Source: Shewanella sp. UCD-KL12 (GTDB lineage Bacteria > Pseudomonadota > Gammaproteobacteria > Enterobacterales > Shewanellaceae). Taken from it: a stretch of 64,000 bases of DNA. The position numbers were made by a program, and so were the translations under genes. The DNA lies in the NCBI RefSeq assembly GCF_001957125.1, contig NZ_MPHJ01000007.1, positions 1 through 64,000 of the forward strand, given 5' to 3'. The notes below the pieces were generated by a model that saw only the letters and a program-made list of their open reading frames with translations, did not search any database and was not told the origin of the DNA. The first letter of the stretch is position 1. The number at the start of each line of letters is the position of its first letter. Below are positions 17,746 through 26,298 of the stretch, piece after piece.

Positions 17746-18531
17746 TTAAAGTGCCTGATTGAGGAACTTAAGCATGTCATCTGAGGCTGAAACCACCTTG
17801 GCATTCATCTCATAGGCACGCTGGGTCGAAATCATCTCAACCATCTCCTCAACAACGTTCACGTTAGCGCCCTCTAGTGCCCCTTGACGTAGCTGACCTA
17901 TGGCTTGATCGCCAGCAACGCCCTCTATGGCTGCCCCTGATGCGCCTGTTTCACGATAGAGGTTGTCACCACGGGCTTCTAGGCCTGCAGGGTTAGTAAA
18001 GTTGGCTAAGGTGATCTGCCCCAACTCTTGCGCTTCAGCTTGACCTGAGATCTGCGCGGTCACGACACCATCGGTTGCGATAGTGATGGTTTGCGCATCT
18101 TCAGGGATCTCAATATTGGGGACTAAAGGTAAGCCTTGTGATGTCACCATTAGCCCATCACTGTTACGGTAAAACTGCCCATCACGAGTGAAAGCCAGTT
18201 CACCATTTGGCTCCTCAATTTGAAAGAAGCCTTGGCCTTCGATGGCGAGATCGAGTTGTTGATTAGTGGTGAGCAGGTCGCCTGTTGTAAATACTTTTTG
18301 GGTACCCGCAACACGTGTACCAGTACCTAACTGCAGACCTGATGGCAGCTCATTGAGTTCATCGACTTGGCCACCCGGTTGACGTTGTGTCTGGTAGAAC
18401 AGATCGTTAAACGCGACACGGTCACGCTTAAAGCCTGTGGTATTAACGTTTGCCAAGTTGTTGGCAATGGTAGTCATCTTTACATCTTGAGCCGTGAGGC
18501 CAGTTTTACTTACCCATAACGAGGATTGCAT
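17746..18531 (-). CDS. flgG: Distal rod protein FlgG
   Basis: Distal rod subunit, 261 residues, the family's usual length. The N-terminal motif KMTTIANNLANVNTTGFKRD and the C-terminal MVEMISTQRAYEMNAKVVSA are diagnostic. It lies 46 bases after flgF. Confidence 0.96.
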   Translation of the reverse strand: MQSSLWVSKTGLTAQDVKMTTIANNLANVNTTGFKRDRVAFNDLFYQTQRQPGGQVDELNELPSGLQLGTGTRVAGTQKVFTTGDLLTTNQQLDLAIEGQGFFQIEEPNGELAFTRDGQFYRNSDGLMVTSQGLPLVPNIEIPEDAQTITIATDGVVTAQISGQAEAQELGQITLANFTNPAGLEARGDNLYRETGASGAAIEGVAGDQAIGQLRQGALEGANVNVVEEMVEMISTQRAYEMNAKVVSASDDMLKFLNQAL

Positions 18532-18577
18532 CTTGATTCCTTAATTCTATTAACGCTGGTGGTCCTGCGCCTAATGG

Positions 18578-19312
18578 TTAGGCGTTACGGATAAGCCGGT
18601 TACCGGCTTCTGCGAGTTTCTCAGCACTTTTCATCAGCTTGACCTGAATCTCAAATTGCCTGCTAAGATCCATTGAGGCGATAAGCTCGCTAACTGCTTT
18701 GACGTTGCTTGCTTCAAGAAAACCGCTATCAACACGCACTTCATTATTGATTGCTAGCGGCTCTCCATCACGGCTATAGAGCAGGCCATCAAGCCCTTTA
18801 TCGACAGTGTCTAGTTCTGGGTTTACTAGCTTAAGTTGACCCACCTCTTCAATAATGCCGCCTTCAGCTGCGATAACACTGATTCTGCCATCGTCACCAA
18901 CAAAGAGTTCACGATACTCAGGCAGCACGATTGGCCCATCAATGCCTGACACGGGTCGCCCATCTATGGTGAGTTGACCATTAGTGTCGGGTACGATATT
19001 GCCTGAGCGGGTATAACCTTCTCCCTGCTCAGTCATCACGGTAAATAGACCTTGCTCTTTAATCGCAAGATCTAAGGTTCTACCAGTAGGGTTCATCGCA
19101 CCCGCTTGTTGACTAAAGCCACTGCTTTCGGTTTGCGCCATGACCCGTGTTTGTAGGCTATTTCCTGTCGCCGCAACGACCTTGGCATTAACCCGTTCAA
19201 GATCGGCCTTAAAGCCTGTGGTCTCAGCATTAGCTAGGTTATGGGCACGTATTGTTTGTGCTTCCATCACTCGTGCTGCCCCGCTTGCAGCGGTATAGAG
19301 CATCTTATCCAT
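18578..19312 (-). CDS. flgF: Proximal rod protein FlgF
   Basis: Proximal rod subunit, 244 residues. MDKMLYTAASGAARVMEAQ and RAHNLANAETTGFKADLERV at the N terminus and SELIASMDLSRQFEIQVKLM at the C terminus mark the family. It is 11 bases downstream of flgE. Confidence 0.95.
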   Translation of the reverse strand: MDKMLYTAASGAARVMEAQTIRAHNLANAETTGFKADLERVNAKVVAATGNSLQTRVMAQTESSGFSQQAGAMNPTGRTLDLAIKEQGLFTVMTEQGEGYTRSGNIVPDTNGQLTIDGRPVSGIDGPIVLPEYRELFVGDDGRISVIAAEGGIIEEVGQLKLVNPELDTVDKGLDGLLYSRDGEPLAINNEVRVDSGFLEASNVKAVSELIASMDLSRQFEIQVKLMKSAEKLAEAGNRLIRNA

Positions 19313-19323
19313 GACTCAATTCC

Positions 19324-20514
19324 TTAGATGGCATTAAGCAGCGACTGCTGCATGCTGGCATTGGTCTGCAGCACCTTGGCATTGGATTGATAGTTACGTT
19401 GAGCGGTCATCAGGTTAACCATCTCTGCGGTTTGATCTACGTTAGAGCCCTCAAGATAACCACCTGCAACGGAACCAAAGGTGCCTGTGCCTGGTGTGCC
19501 CACTACGGGTTGTCCAGCAGCATTAGTCGCAGTCCAGGCATTTTGGCTAACGGGAGTTAACCCATTAGGGTTGTTGAATGAGGCGAGCACCACTTGGCCT
19601 TGGATCTGCTCCTGCCCGTTAGTGTATGTGCCATAGAGCATGCCATCATCGTCGATGCGGATGCCGTTAAGCTCACCTGAGGTGTAGCCATTTTGCACTA
19701 AGCTAGAGTTGTTATAAGGAGAGGCGTACTGAGTACTGTTCTTATAACTTAGATCTATGCTCATCGCGGAAGCACCGCCTTGTGCTGCAATATCTAACTT
19801 GAGTGTTTCCCCTTGGGTGAGGTTACCTGCAGAATCAAATTCTAATGAGTGACCGCCAGCTGGGCCAACATCGTTACCATCCATTCTGTAATGAACCTTC
19901 CACTCATTGTCTGCTGTTTTGACATAATACTGAGTCATGGCGTGCTCTTTACCGAGTGAGTCATAGACAGTGACGGTGCCTGAAGAGTGGTAAGTGGAGG
20001 AATCATCAGGATCAAAAGCCGCAGTGATTGGGTCAACACTCGCATCTAAGTTAGAGACTTGGCCGACATTCGTCGTTGCCTTAGCGGGTAGGGAGCCTGA
20101 TTGGATCTGCAGATCGTTAACATTACCGTTTTGTAGTTGGCCATTGGGGCCGACTGTATAGCCTTGTACTCGGTTACCAGCAGGGTCGGTGACATAGCCA
20201 TTCGCATCTTGGTTAAACATACCTGCACGAGAGTAAAGGGTGCTGCCATCACTTGCCGATAGCATAAAGAAACCATCACCTTCGACGCCCATATCGAGCT
20301 CGCGACCGGTATAAACAAGGCTGCCACCCATAGAGAAGTTTTGGCTGGTGGACATCACGTTGACACCGCCAGCTTGGCCACCGTTATAGATGGCAGAGAA
20401 CTCACTACGCCCGCCTCTGAACCCGACAGTGGATGAGTTGGCAATGTTATTACTGATGGTGTTGAGGTCTTGGGTGGTTGCTTGCAGTCCGCTTAGGGCA
20501 ATATTAAATGACAT
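19324..20514 (-). CDS. flgE: Hook protein FlgE
   Basis: Hook subunit, 396 residues. It carries the flagellar rod/hook start GLQATTQDLNTISNNIANSS and the end MVNLMTAQRNYQSNAKVLQT, with a FlgE-type central domain. It follows flgD by 36 bases. Confidence 0.96.
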   Translation of the reverse strand: MSFNIALSGLQATTQDLNTISNNIANSSTVGFRGGRSEFSAIYNGGQAGGVNVMSTSQNFSMGGSLVYTGRELDMGVEGDGFFMLSASDGSTLYSRAGMFNQDANGYVTDPAGNRVQGYTVGPNGQLQNGNVNDLQIQSGSLPAKATTNVGQVSNLDASVDPITAAFDPDDSSTYHSSGTVTVYDSLGKEHAMTQYYVKTADNEWKVHYRMDGNDVGPAGGHSLEFDSAGNLTQGETLKLDIAAQGGASAMSIDLSYKNSTQYASPYNNSSLVQNGYTSGELNGIRIDDDGMLYGTYTNGQEQIQGQVVLASFNNPNGLTPVSQNAWTATNAAGQPVVGTPGTGTFGSVAGGYLEGSNVDQTAEMVNLMTAQRNYQSNAKVLQTNASMQQSLLNAI

Positions 20515-20550
20515 GCTATGTATCCTTTAATTGATATTATTTTAATGCGT

Positions 20551-21261
20551 TTATGAAACTTCAGAGATATCCAGTACAGAAACCGTACCTAGGCCATTAC
20601 CAAGCTCGGCCATCATCACGCCGGAGGCACTGATAAAGTGCACTTTCTCGATAGGCGCCTTGATAAAGGTATCTGCGGTCAGTGTCTCTTCCCCTGCAGA
20701 CCCCTTAGCCTTGACTTGGTACTCTCCAGGTGGAAGATCTAACGCTTCTGGGTCTATGATAAAGGCCACATCACCAGGCTCTTGTGCACCTAGATTGATG
20801 GTGGCAACCACTTCACCAGTTTCATCGGTTATCTCTAGGCTGAGCTCTTCGGCGGCATTTTCTAGATAAATTTTGCCGTCTATCGCTTCAGCATCAATTT
20901 CAAACTCAGAGGCGGGCACCATGGCGCTCTTACCGATTAACTGCGCCGACTGCACAATGCCTAAGTTTTCCATCATGATCATGCTCATCGCTTGGTTGGC
21001 GCGCATCATCTCTAAACTTTCGACTTGAGAGATCTGCGCCATCTGAGTCACAAACTCATTACTATCGATAGGGTTGGTGGGATCTTGGTTTTGAATGGAC
21101 GCCAACATCAAGGTCATAAAATCATTCTTGATGGTGCTGGCATTACCGCCCGCAGAGGATGTGCTCTCTGCTGAACTGGAGCTACCACCGGCTGAGGCCA
21201 TGATCTCAGGTTCGCCGGCTGGGTTAGTGTCATTCTGGTTGGAAACCGCGTTTACACTCAT
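20551..21261 (-). CDS. flgD: Hook-cap protein FlgD
   Basis: Scaffold for hook assembly, 236 residues. The signature DFMTLMLASIQNQDPTNPID near residues 45-66 is typical. A Ser/Ala/Gly-rich linker precedes it. The start lies directly after the flgC stop without a gap. Confidence 0.95.
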   Translation of the reverse strand: MSVNAVSNQNDTNPAGEPEIMASAGGSSSSAESTSSAGGNASTIKNDFMTLMLASIQNQDPTNPIDSNEFVTQMAQISQVESLEMMRANQAMSMIMMENLGIVQSAQLIGKSAMVPASEFEIDAEAIDGKIYLENAAEELSLEITDETGEVVATINLGAQEPGDVAFIIDPEALDLPPGEYQVKAKGSAGEETLTADTFIKAPIEKVHFISASGVMMAELGNGLGTVSVLDISEVS

Positions 21262-21681
21262 CTATTTAGCTCCTAGCTGCAGTAAACCTTGCTGCATTGA
21301 ACGGGCACGGTTCATCACTTCTACGTTGGTTTCAAAAGAGCGACTCGCTGCCATCATGTCTGCCATCTCTTCGACGGTATTAACATTGGAGTAAGCGACG
21401 TAACCTTGTTCATCTGCATAGGGATGGTCGGGTTCGTAACGCATATCGAGTGGTGCGTCTGCTTCGACGATTGCCGATACCTCAACATGGGCGCCTGAAA
21501 GCTGACCATCTTGGGTTTGGTTGTAGATCGTTGAGAACACAGGTTTCAGTGCACGAAAAGCGGTTTCTGGTGTTTCAGCTGCAGCACCTGCGTTAGCTAA
21601 GTTACTGGCTACCGTGTTGAGGCGGACGGTTTGGGCATGCATGCCTGCTCCCGCAATGTTGTAGATCTCTCCAAAAGACAT
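21262..21681 (-). CDS. flgC: Proximal rod protein FlgC
   Basis: Rod subunit, 139 residues. The N-terminal AGAGMHAQTVRLNTVASNLA and C-terminal NVNTVEEMADMMAASRSFET are FlgC signatures. It is eight bases after flgB. Confidence 0.95.
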   Translation of the reverse strand: MSFGEIYNIAGAGMHAQTVRLNTVASNLANAGAAAETPETAFRALKPVFSTIYNQTQDGQLSGAHVEVSAIVEADAPLDMRYEPDHPYADEQGYVAYSNVNTVEEMADMMAASRSFETNVEVMNRARSMQQGLLQLGAK

Positions 21682-21689
21682 ATTGGTTC

Positions 21690-22040
21690 CTATTGGCCTT
21701 CGATTGCAGACTTCAGTCCCGCAATCTTCATATTGAGAAATGTGAGACTGGTTTGGTAGTCCATCGCATTTTGTGAGTATCTTGCCTGCTCTTTGCCTAG
21801 CTCAACGGTATTTTGATCACTAGAGGTCTGGTATGGCACTCGATAGGCGGCTTCATAACTTCTGTCATGGCCCATTCCTGAGTTGATCTGGGTCATGACG
21901 GTTTTGAAGTCGAGGTCTCTCGCCTTATAACCCGGTGTCTCAGCATTGGCGAGGTTACCCGCTAGCATCTTGCTGCGCTCGACTCGAAAATCGAGCGTTT
22001 GTGGATGTATGCCAAGTGCGGCATCGAGGTTGATAGCCAT
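21690..22040 (-). CDS. flgB: Proximal rod protein FlgB
   Basis: Rod subunit, 117 residues from the chosen ATG at 22040, which has AGGAG eight bases upstream and gives the normal family start (MAINLDAALGIHPQTLDFR). A longer frame to 22106 would run into the promoter and is rejected. First gene of the flgBCDEFGHIJKL-lafW operon, driven by the sigma-54 site at 22090-22105. Confidence 0.95.
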   Translation of the reverse strand: MAINLDAALGIHPQTLDFRVERSKMLAGNLANAETPGYKARDLDFKTVMTQINSGMGHDRSYEAAYRVPYQTSSDQNTVELGKEQARYSQNAMDYQTSLTFLNMKIAGLKSAIEGQ

Positions 22041-22064
22041 TGCGACTCCTAGTAATGTATGTTC

Positions 22065-22079
22065 GGTTTTAGTCTTGCT
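22065..22079 (+). promoter_or_regulatory. Candidate sigma-54 promoter of flgAMN
   Basis: GG at 22065-22066 and GC at 22077-22078 are separated by exactly ten bases, with a perfect TTGCT at -12. The -24 box is otherwise poor. It lies about 50 bases before flgA. Confidence 0.35.
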
Positions 22080-22089
22080 GCGGCTATAG

Positions 22090-22105
22090 TACAAGTTGCG
22101 TGCCA
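22090..22105 (-). promoter_or_regulatory. Sigma-54 promoter of the flgB operon
   Basis: TGGCAC, a five-base spacer and TTGTA on the minus strand match the sigma-54 consensus TGGCAC-N5-TTGCW with one clear mismatch in the -12 box. It lies about 50 bases upstream of flgB. LafK (29554-30855) is the expected activator. Confidence 0.75.
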
Positions 22106-22128
22106 ATAAATAATTGTGAGGTTTATTA

Positions 22129-22875
22129 ATGGTTTGCCATGTTTTGTGGAAGAGGAACGGAACTGTTATTTCCCATATGTTGATCCTGTTGTCCGCTCTG
22201 CTTCCGCTATCGTTTTCCTACGCTGAGAGCAATTCGGTGAGTGAGCAGATAGAGGTTGAGTTGCAGCAACTCATTTCGGCTGAGCTTAAGCAGTGGCAGC
22301 GTCAATCTGGTGTTAAATCACTGCAACACGAGATTGAAGTGAGGGTGCCTTCAGGGGCTAAAAAATTACCGATGTGTGCTGAGCCGTTATCGATAGATGC
22401 TGCGTCTGGCCTTGCTTTTGGCAATATTCAACGACGTGTTCAATGTGCATCTTTAGGCTGGTCTATGTTTGTACGCGCTCGAGTGAAAGTGTCAGCCAGT
22501 ATTCCAGTGACAAACCGAGCGATGAAGCGGGGGGAGCTTGTCAGTCGACAAGATATTGAGTGGCAAACGATCAGATTAACGTCATCCGATAGACATTTGA
22601 TGACACAAATTGATGAGATTGTTGGGCGTCAGGTTATCCGCGGACTACGTCGGCATAAGCCGATACAGGTGCAACAGTTAAGTGCCCCCCAATGGGTAAA
22701 TATCGGTGACAAGGTGATTATTGAAGCGAGTAGCAGCGGCTTCTATGCCAATATGCAGGGGGAAGCACTTGAATCCGGGGGAGAAGGTCAACCTATTCGA
22801 GTCCGAAACTTAAGCTCTGGCAAGGTGATCACCGCTTATCCAACCGCAAAGGGAAGAGTCGCGACCCAGTTTTAA
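22129..22875 (+). CDS. flgA: P-ring assembly chaperone FlgA
   Basis: Periplasmic chaperone for FlgI assembly, 248 residues. A signal sequence lies around residues 17-33 (MLILLSALLPLSFSYA). The C-terminal SAF-type region (SIPVTNRAMKRGELVSRQDI) and the end IRVRNLSSGKVITAYPTAKG are typical. The start at 22129 has GAGG upstream; an ATG at 22177 is an alternative. It is divergent from flgB and heads flgAMN. Confidence 0.92.
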   Translation: MVCHVLWKRNGTVISHMLILLSALLPLSFSYAESNSVSEQIEVELQQLISAELKQWQRQSGVKSLQHEIEVRVPSGAKKLPMCAEPLSIDAASGLAFGNIQRRVQCASLGWSMFVRARVKVSASIPVTNRAMKRGELVSRQDIEWQTIRLTSSDRHLMTQIDEIVGRQVIRGLRRHKPIQVQQLSAPQWVNIGDKVIIEASSSGFYANMQGEALESGGEGQPIRVRNLSSGKVITAYPTAKGRVATQF

Positions 22876-22971
22876 CTCTCTTAAATCCTGTCTTATTTAT
22901 GAGTCATATTTTAGTCTTTTGAGTTTTGTGTCGCTTTAACAAGGTAACGGCAGAAATTCTCGGTGAAACAG

Positions 22972-23256
22972 ATGGAAATCCAAAAGATAAATAGTGCGAT
23001 TAGCACTGAAATAAGTACTAAGAAGGGGCAGACTCAAGCGCCTATTCAGCAGGAGAAAAATGACAGGGCTGAAGTGCCTTCACAGAAGGTCGTCAGTGAT
23101 GATTGGCAGCTTATGTCTCGCTCTCAGCCAGAGCTTCAGCAAATTGATGAGGTTGATCAAGCTAAAGTTGATGAATTGCGTCAGTCTCTGAAAGCGGGCA
23201 CGTTTAAACTCGATCTGGATGCTATATCAGAGGCGATGTTGCAGCAACACGGCTAA
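22972..23256 (+). CDS. flgM: Anti-sigma-28 factor FlgM
   Basis: Binds LafS until the hook is complete and is then exported. 94 residues, polar, with the C-terminal sigma-binding helix region VDELRQSLKAGTFKLDLDAI. The ATG at 22972 is chosen; a GTG nine bases upstream would add three residues. It lies between flgA and flgN, as in enteric clusters. Confidence 0.88.
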   Translation: MEIQKINSAISTEISTKKGQTQAPIQQEKNDRAEVPSQKVVSDDWQLMSRSQPELQQIDEVDQAKVDELRQSLKAGTFKLDLDAISEAMLQQHG

Positions 23257-23269
23257 AGAGAGCAATATC

Positions 23270-23716
23270 ATGAGTTCTAAAAAAGAGATTGTTCAGGTCT
23301 TAGTTCGTGGCATCCGACAAGATATTGAAAGCTATAAACAGCTTAAAAGCCTGCTAAACCGACAGCGAGATTTGATGCAGCGCCGAGATAATGATGGCTT
23401 AAAACATCATAATGAGCACCAAGCTAAGCTGTGTGATGAATTGATGATTAAGGCTAAAAAGCGCAGTGATGCATTATTGCAATTGGGTTTTTCTGGTGAT
23501 GCGGCAGGCATGAAGAGCTTGATTTCAAAATTGCCAAAACAGAGCGCCCTGCAAGTGAACTTATTGTGGGAAAACCTGCTAGCTGTTGTGAGAGATAGTC
23601 AGCAAGCTAATGAAGCTAATGGCAACTTGCTAGTATCGCAACAGACAGTGATCAACAATATACTTAATCGTGAAGCTGATACCGTGACGGATTATGGGGA
23701 GACAAGGGAGCGTTAA
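23270..23716 (+). CDS. flgN: Export chaperone FlgN
   Basis: Chaperone for the junction proteins FlgK and FlgL, 148 helical residues. The ATG at 23270 with GAGAG upstream is preferred; the longer frame to 23219 overlaps flgM and looks spurious. Similarity is modest by eye; size, helicity and position after flgM support it. Its stop overlaps the fliJ stop on the opposite strand. Confidence 0.85.
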   Translation: MSSKKEIVQVLVRGIRQDIESYKQLKSLLNRQRDLMQRRDNDGLKHHNEHQAKLCDELMIKAKKRSDALLQLGFSGDAAGMKSLISKLPKQSALQVNLLWENLLAVVRDSQQANEANGNLLVSQQTVINNILNREADTVTDYGETRER

Positions 23717-24129
23717 CCTCTGCCTTGATACCGTGAGGATAGGTCGTCGACCTGTTTTTGCTCCAGCCTCTCTTGTGCTTTACGTTGCTCCGATTTTCGT
23801 TGCTCATAGAGCCAGATCAGTCCTTGCTGACGTCCCAGCTGTTTTTGCCATAAACCATCCATTCTTTGTTGTTCCTGCTGTAACAGCATCTGCTGTTTAC
23901 TGAGCTTCTTTTGAAGTGGCTTTAACGAGCTGAGTAAGTTGGCGTTATTCTGCAGTAGCAGTGGGCTAGTGGTGTGGCAACTAGTTTGATGATATTCATT
24001 GAGCATTTGAGTCACGGCTTCGTTTTGCTGACGGTTTGCTATGACCCTATTTTGCGCATCGGTGCGTTGTTCACCTAATTGTCTGAGCTTTTTCTCCTCC
24101 TGCTGACAGAGTATTAATAGTTGTTTCAT
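23713..24129 (-). CDS. fliJ: Export complex stalk protein FliJ
   Basis: Central stalk of the export ATPase complex, 138 residues, forming a long coiled coil rich in Gln, Leu, Lys and Arg. It lies nine bases after fliI and is the last gene of motY-lafK-fliEFGHIJ. Its stop codon shares the palindrome GTTAAC with that of flgN, so no terminator fits between the two converging genes. Confidence 0.88.
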   Translation of the reverse strand: MKQLLILCQQEEKKLRQLGEQRTDAQNRVIANRQQNEAVTQMLNEYHQTSCHTTSPLLLQNNANLLSSLKPLQKKLSKQQMLLQQEQQRMDGLWQKQLGRQQGLIWLYEQRKSEQRKAQERLEQKQVDDLSSRYQGRG

Positions 24130-24138
24130 AGGCTTCCT

Positions 24139-25470
24139 CTAACGAATAACTGAATCTACTAACTGTTTTAGATCTTCGAGGCTTTGGTTTAAATCAGATT
24201 TTTCATCAGTGCCTTGCTTAAGAAACTTTGCCATCTCAGGGTAGTGCTGTACGGCAAGATCCATTTGTGGATCGTGCCCAGCTTGATATCCGCCAAGTGG
24301 CAGTAGTTCTCGCACTTCGTTATAGCGACTATTAAGTTGTTTAAACTGATGACCTAAAGCGATAACGTCTGTAGTGCTTACTTGCGTCGCTAATCGGCTG
24401 ACTGAGCTGGCTATATCGATAGCGGGAAAATGCCCCTGCTCGGCAAGCTTACGGCTGAGCACGATATGACCATCTAAAATGGCGCGAGCTGAGTCGGCAA
24501 TAGGATCTTGTTGATCATCCCCCTCTGTGAGCACGGTATAAAAGGCTGTTAGCGTGCCTGTTGGGTGCTCGCCATTACCTGCTAGTTCAACTAGGCTTGG
24601 CAGTTGAGCAAAAGCTGATGGTGGATAACCTTTGGTTGCTGGTGGCTCACCTAAGCTGAGTGCGATTTCACGCTGTGCTTGTGCAAAACGTGTCAGTGAA
24701 TCAACTAAAAGTAATACCTGCTTACCCTGATCTCGAAAGGCGGCGGCAATGTGATGACTCAGTCGCATAGCCCTTAAGCGCATCAATGGCGTTGTGTCAG
24801 CGGGAGCTGCAATGACAATGGCTCTGCGTCGGCCCTCTTCACCTAATGACTCTTCGATAAACTCTCTAACCTCACGGCCACGCTCGCCAATGAGTGCAAC
24901 GACGACTACGTCGGCTTCGGTAAATCGAGTCATCATACCGAGGAGGACACTCTTACCGACACCTGAGCCTGCAAATAGCCCTAAGCGTTGCCCACGGCCT
25001 ATGGGGAGTAGGGCATTAATAGCCCTGATGCCTACATCGAGTGGTTCGCGAATAGGTTGGCGCTGTAGAGGGTTGATCGTACTGCAAGAGGGCGTTATTT
25101 TTTGTGGGCTATTGAGCTTGCCTAAATTATCTAACGGCTGTCCTGCACCGTCTAGCACTCTACCTAAAAGACTTGGACCTACTGGGATCTGCGATTGCTC
25201 AGCAACAGGCATCACTCTGGAACCAGGCATTAGTCCTGAAGTATGCTCAATGGGCATTAAGCATAATGTCTCTTTGTTAAAGCCCACGACTTCAGCTTCG
25301 ACTAGACGTCCATTGCGGCACTCAATATTGCAACGATCCCCCATTCCTAGTTGACAGCCCACCGCTTCGAGGAGTAAGCCATTGACACGGGTTAGTCGAC
25401 CATAGACTTGGGCGACTGGCACACTTGGCCAGTCAAAGATCTCTGCACTATCTAATTGATGCTTAGACAT
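24139..25470 (-). CDS. fliI: Flagellar export ATPase FliI
   Basis: Rotary-type ATPase of flagellar export, 443 residues from the ATG at 25470. The P loop GLFAGSGVGKSVLL, the region VVVALIGERGREVREF and LLLVDSLTRFAQAQREI are intact. The upstream in-frame extension to 25539 overlaps fliH heavily and is not preferred. It overlaps fliH by eight bases. Confidence 0.95.
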   Translation of the reverse strand: MSKHQLDSAEIFDWPSVPVAQVYGRLTRVNGLLLEAVGCQLGMGDRCNIECRNGRLVEAEVVGFNKETLCLMPIEHTSGLMPGSRVMPVAEQSQIPVGPSLLGRVLDGAGQPLDNLGKLNSPQKITPSCSTINPLQRQPIREPLDVGIRAINALLPIGRGQRLGLFAGSGVGKSVLLGMMTRFTEADVVVVALIGERGREVREFIEESLGEEGRRRAIVIAAPADTTPLMRLRAMRLSHHIAAAFRDQGKQVLLLVDSLTRFAQAQREIALSLGEPPATKGYPPSAFAQLPSLVELAGNGEHPTGTLTAFYTVLTEGDDQQDPIADSARAILDGHIVLSRKLAEQGHFPAIDIASSVSRLATQVSTTDVIALGHQFKQLNSRYNEVRELLPLGGYQAGHDPQMDLAVQHYPEMAKFLKQGTDEKSDLNQSLEDLKQLVDSVIR

Positions 25471-26224
25471 TGTTTGCTTCAAGCTTAGGAGTTTGTTCGG
25501 GCTCTGCTGCTGGAGTTGGCGAGTAAAGTTTAGCTTCAACTTGATCCATACAGGCGTTCAGTCGAGTTTCAACCGAAGCATCGGCATCTGAGTTATCGCT
25601 GACTATGCGACAGCCACCAGATGAAATAGTGCTATCTTCTACTAGAATCCAATCTTGTATCTTATCGGCTGCCAGCTCTCTGAGTCTTTCAACTGCTGTA
25701 GGCTCTAGATGGATCTTTATGTCGGAGCGAGTGTCAGGCAGGGAGGCTACCGTCTCTTCGACTAACGATAAGATCTGTTGGGGCTGCAGGGTGAGCTCGC
25801 AACGGATCACTTGTTGAGCCACGCGGCGCACTAGATCTAAGATCAGTTGCTGCTGTTCGTTGATCTGGCTTAGGTGTCCATCTTCGAGTAGTGACTTTAG
25901 CGCGCCAAGAGGAGCCAGCAGGTTATTGAGTTGCTCATCGATGCCCTGTTTTCCTTTCATTTGGCCTTCGATTCGTCCCTGATTAAATCCGCTTGCGTAG
26001 CCGCTGCGTCGTCCCGCCTCTTCGCCTGATTCAAAGCCCTCTTGATGACCTTTAGCAACCCCTTCGTCATAGCCTTTATCGAAGGCTTGTTGGTAGTCCT
26101 GCCAGCCAGGTTCATTGCTATTTTCAGGCGTGTCGGCTGGAATGAGTGGGCTGAACCTGTGCCTTCTGGCAAGGTCGCCTTGTAAGCGCCATTTAGGATC
26201 AATATTGTTTTGTGTAGATTTCAT
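25463..26224 (-). CDS. fliH: Export ATPase regulator FliH
   Basis: Links FliI to the C ring, 253 residues. The middle region holds repeated glycine spacing (GYDEGVAKGHQEGFESGEEA), the GxxxG repeats typical of FliH, followed by a helical C-terminal domain. It starts 74 bases after fliG and its stop overlaps the fliI start. Confidence 0.92.
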   Translation of the reverse strand: MKSTQNNIDPKWRLQGDLARRHRFSPLIPADTPENSNEPGWQDYQQAFDKGYDEGVAKGHQEGFESGEEAGRRSGYASGFNQGRIEGQMKGKQGIDEQLNNLLAPLGALKSLLEDGHLSQINEQQQLILDLVRRVAQQVIRCELTLQPQQILSLVEETVASLPDTRSDIKIHLEPTAVERLRELAADKIQDWILVEDSTISSGGCRIVSDNSDADASVETRLNACMDQVEAKLYSPTPAAEPEQTPKLEANNV

Positions 26225-26298
26225 TATCCGATCACCTGGTTTATGACTTGTCGCAGACTAATGTCAGCATGCTTACTGTTGGCTTTGAGCTGAAATCA

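Noticed and set aside
24794..25354. 186-codon plus-strand frame opposite fliI
   Set aside because: Antisense shadow of a strongly conserved gene; no family recognised.
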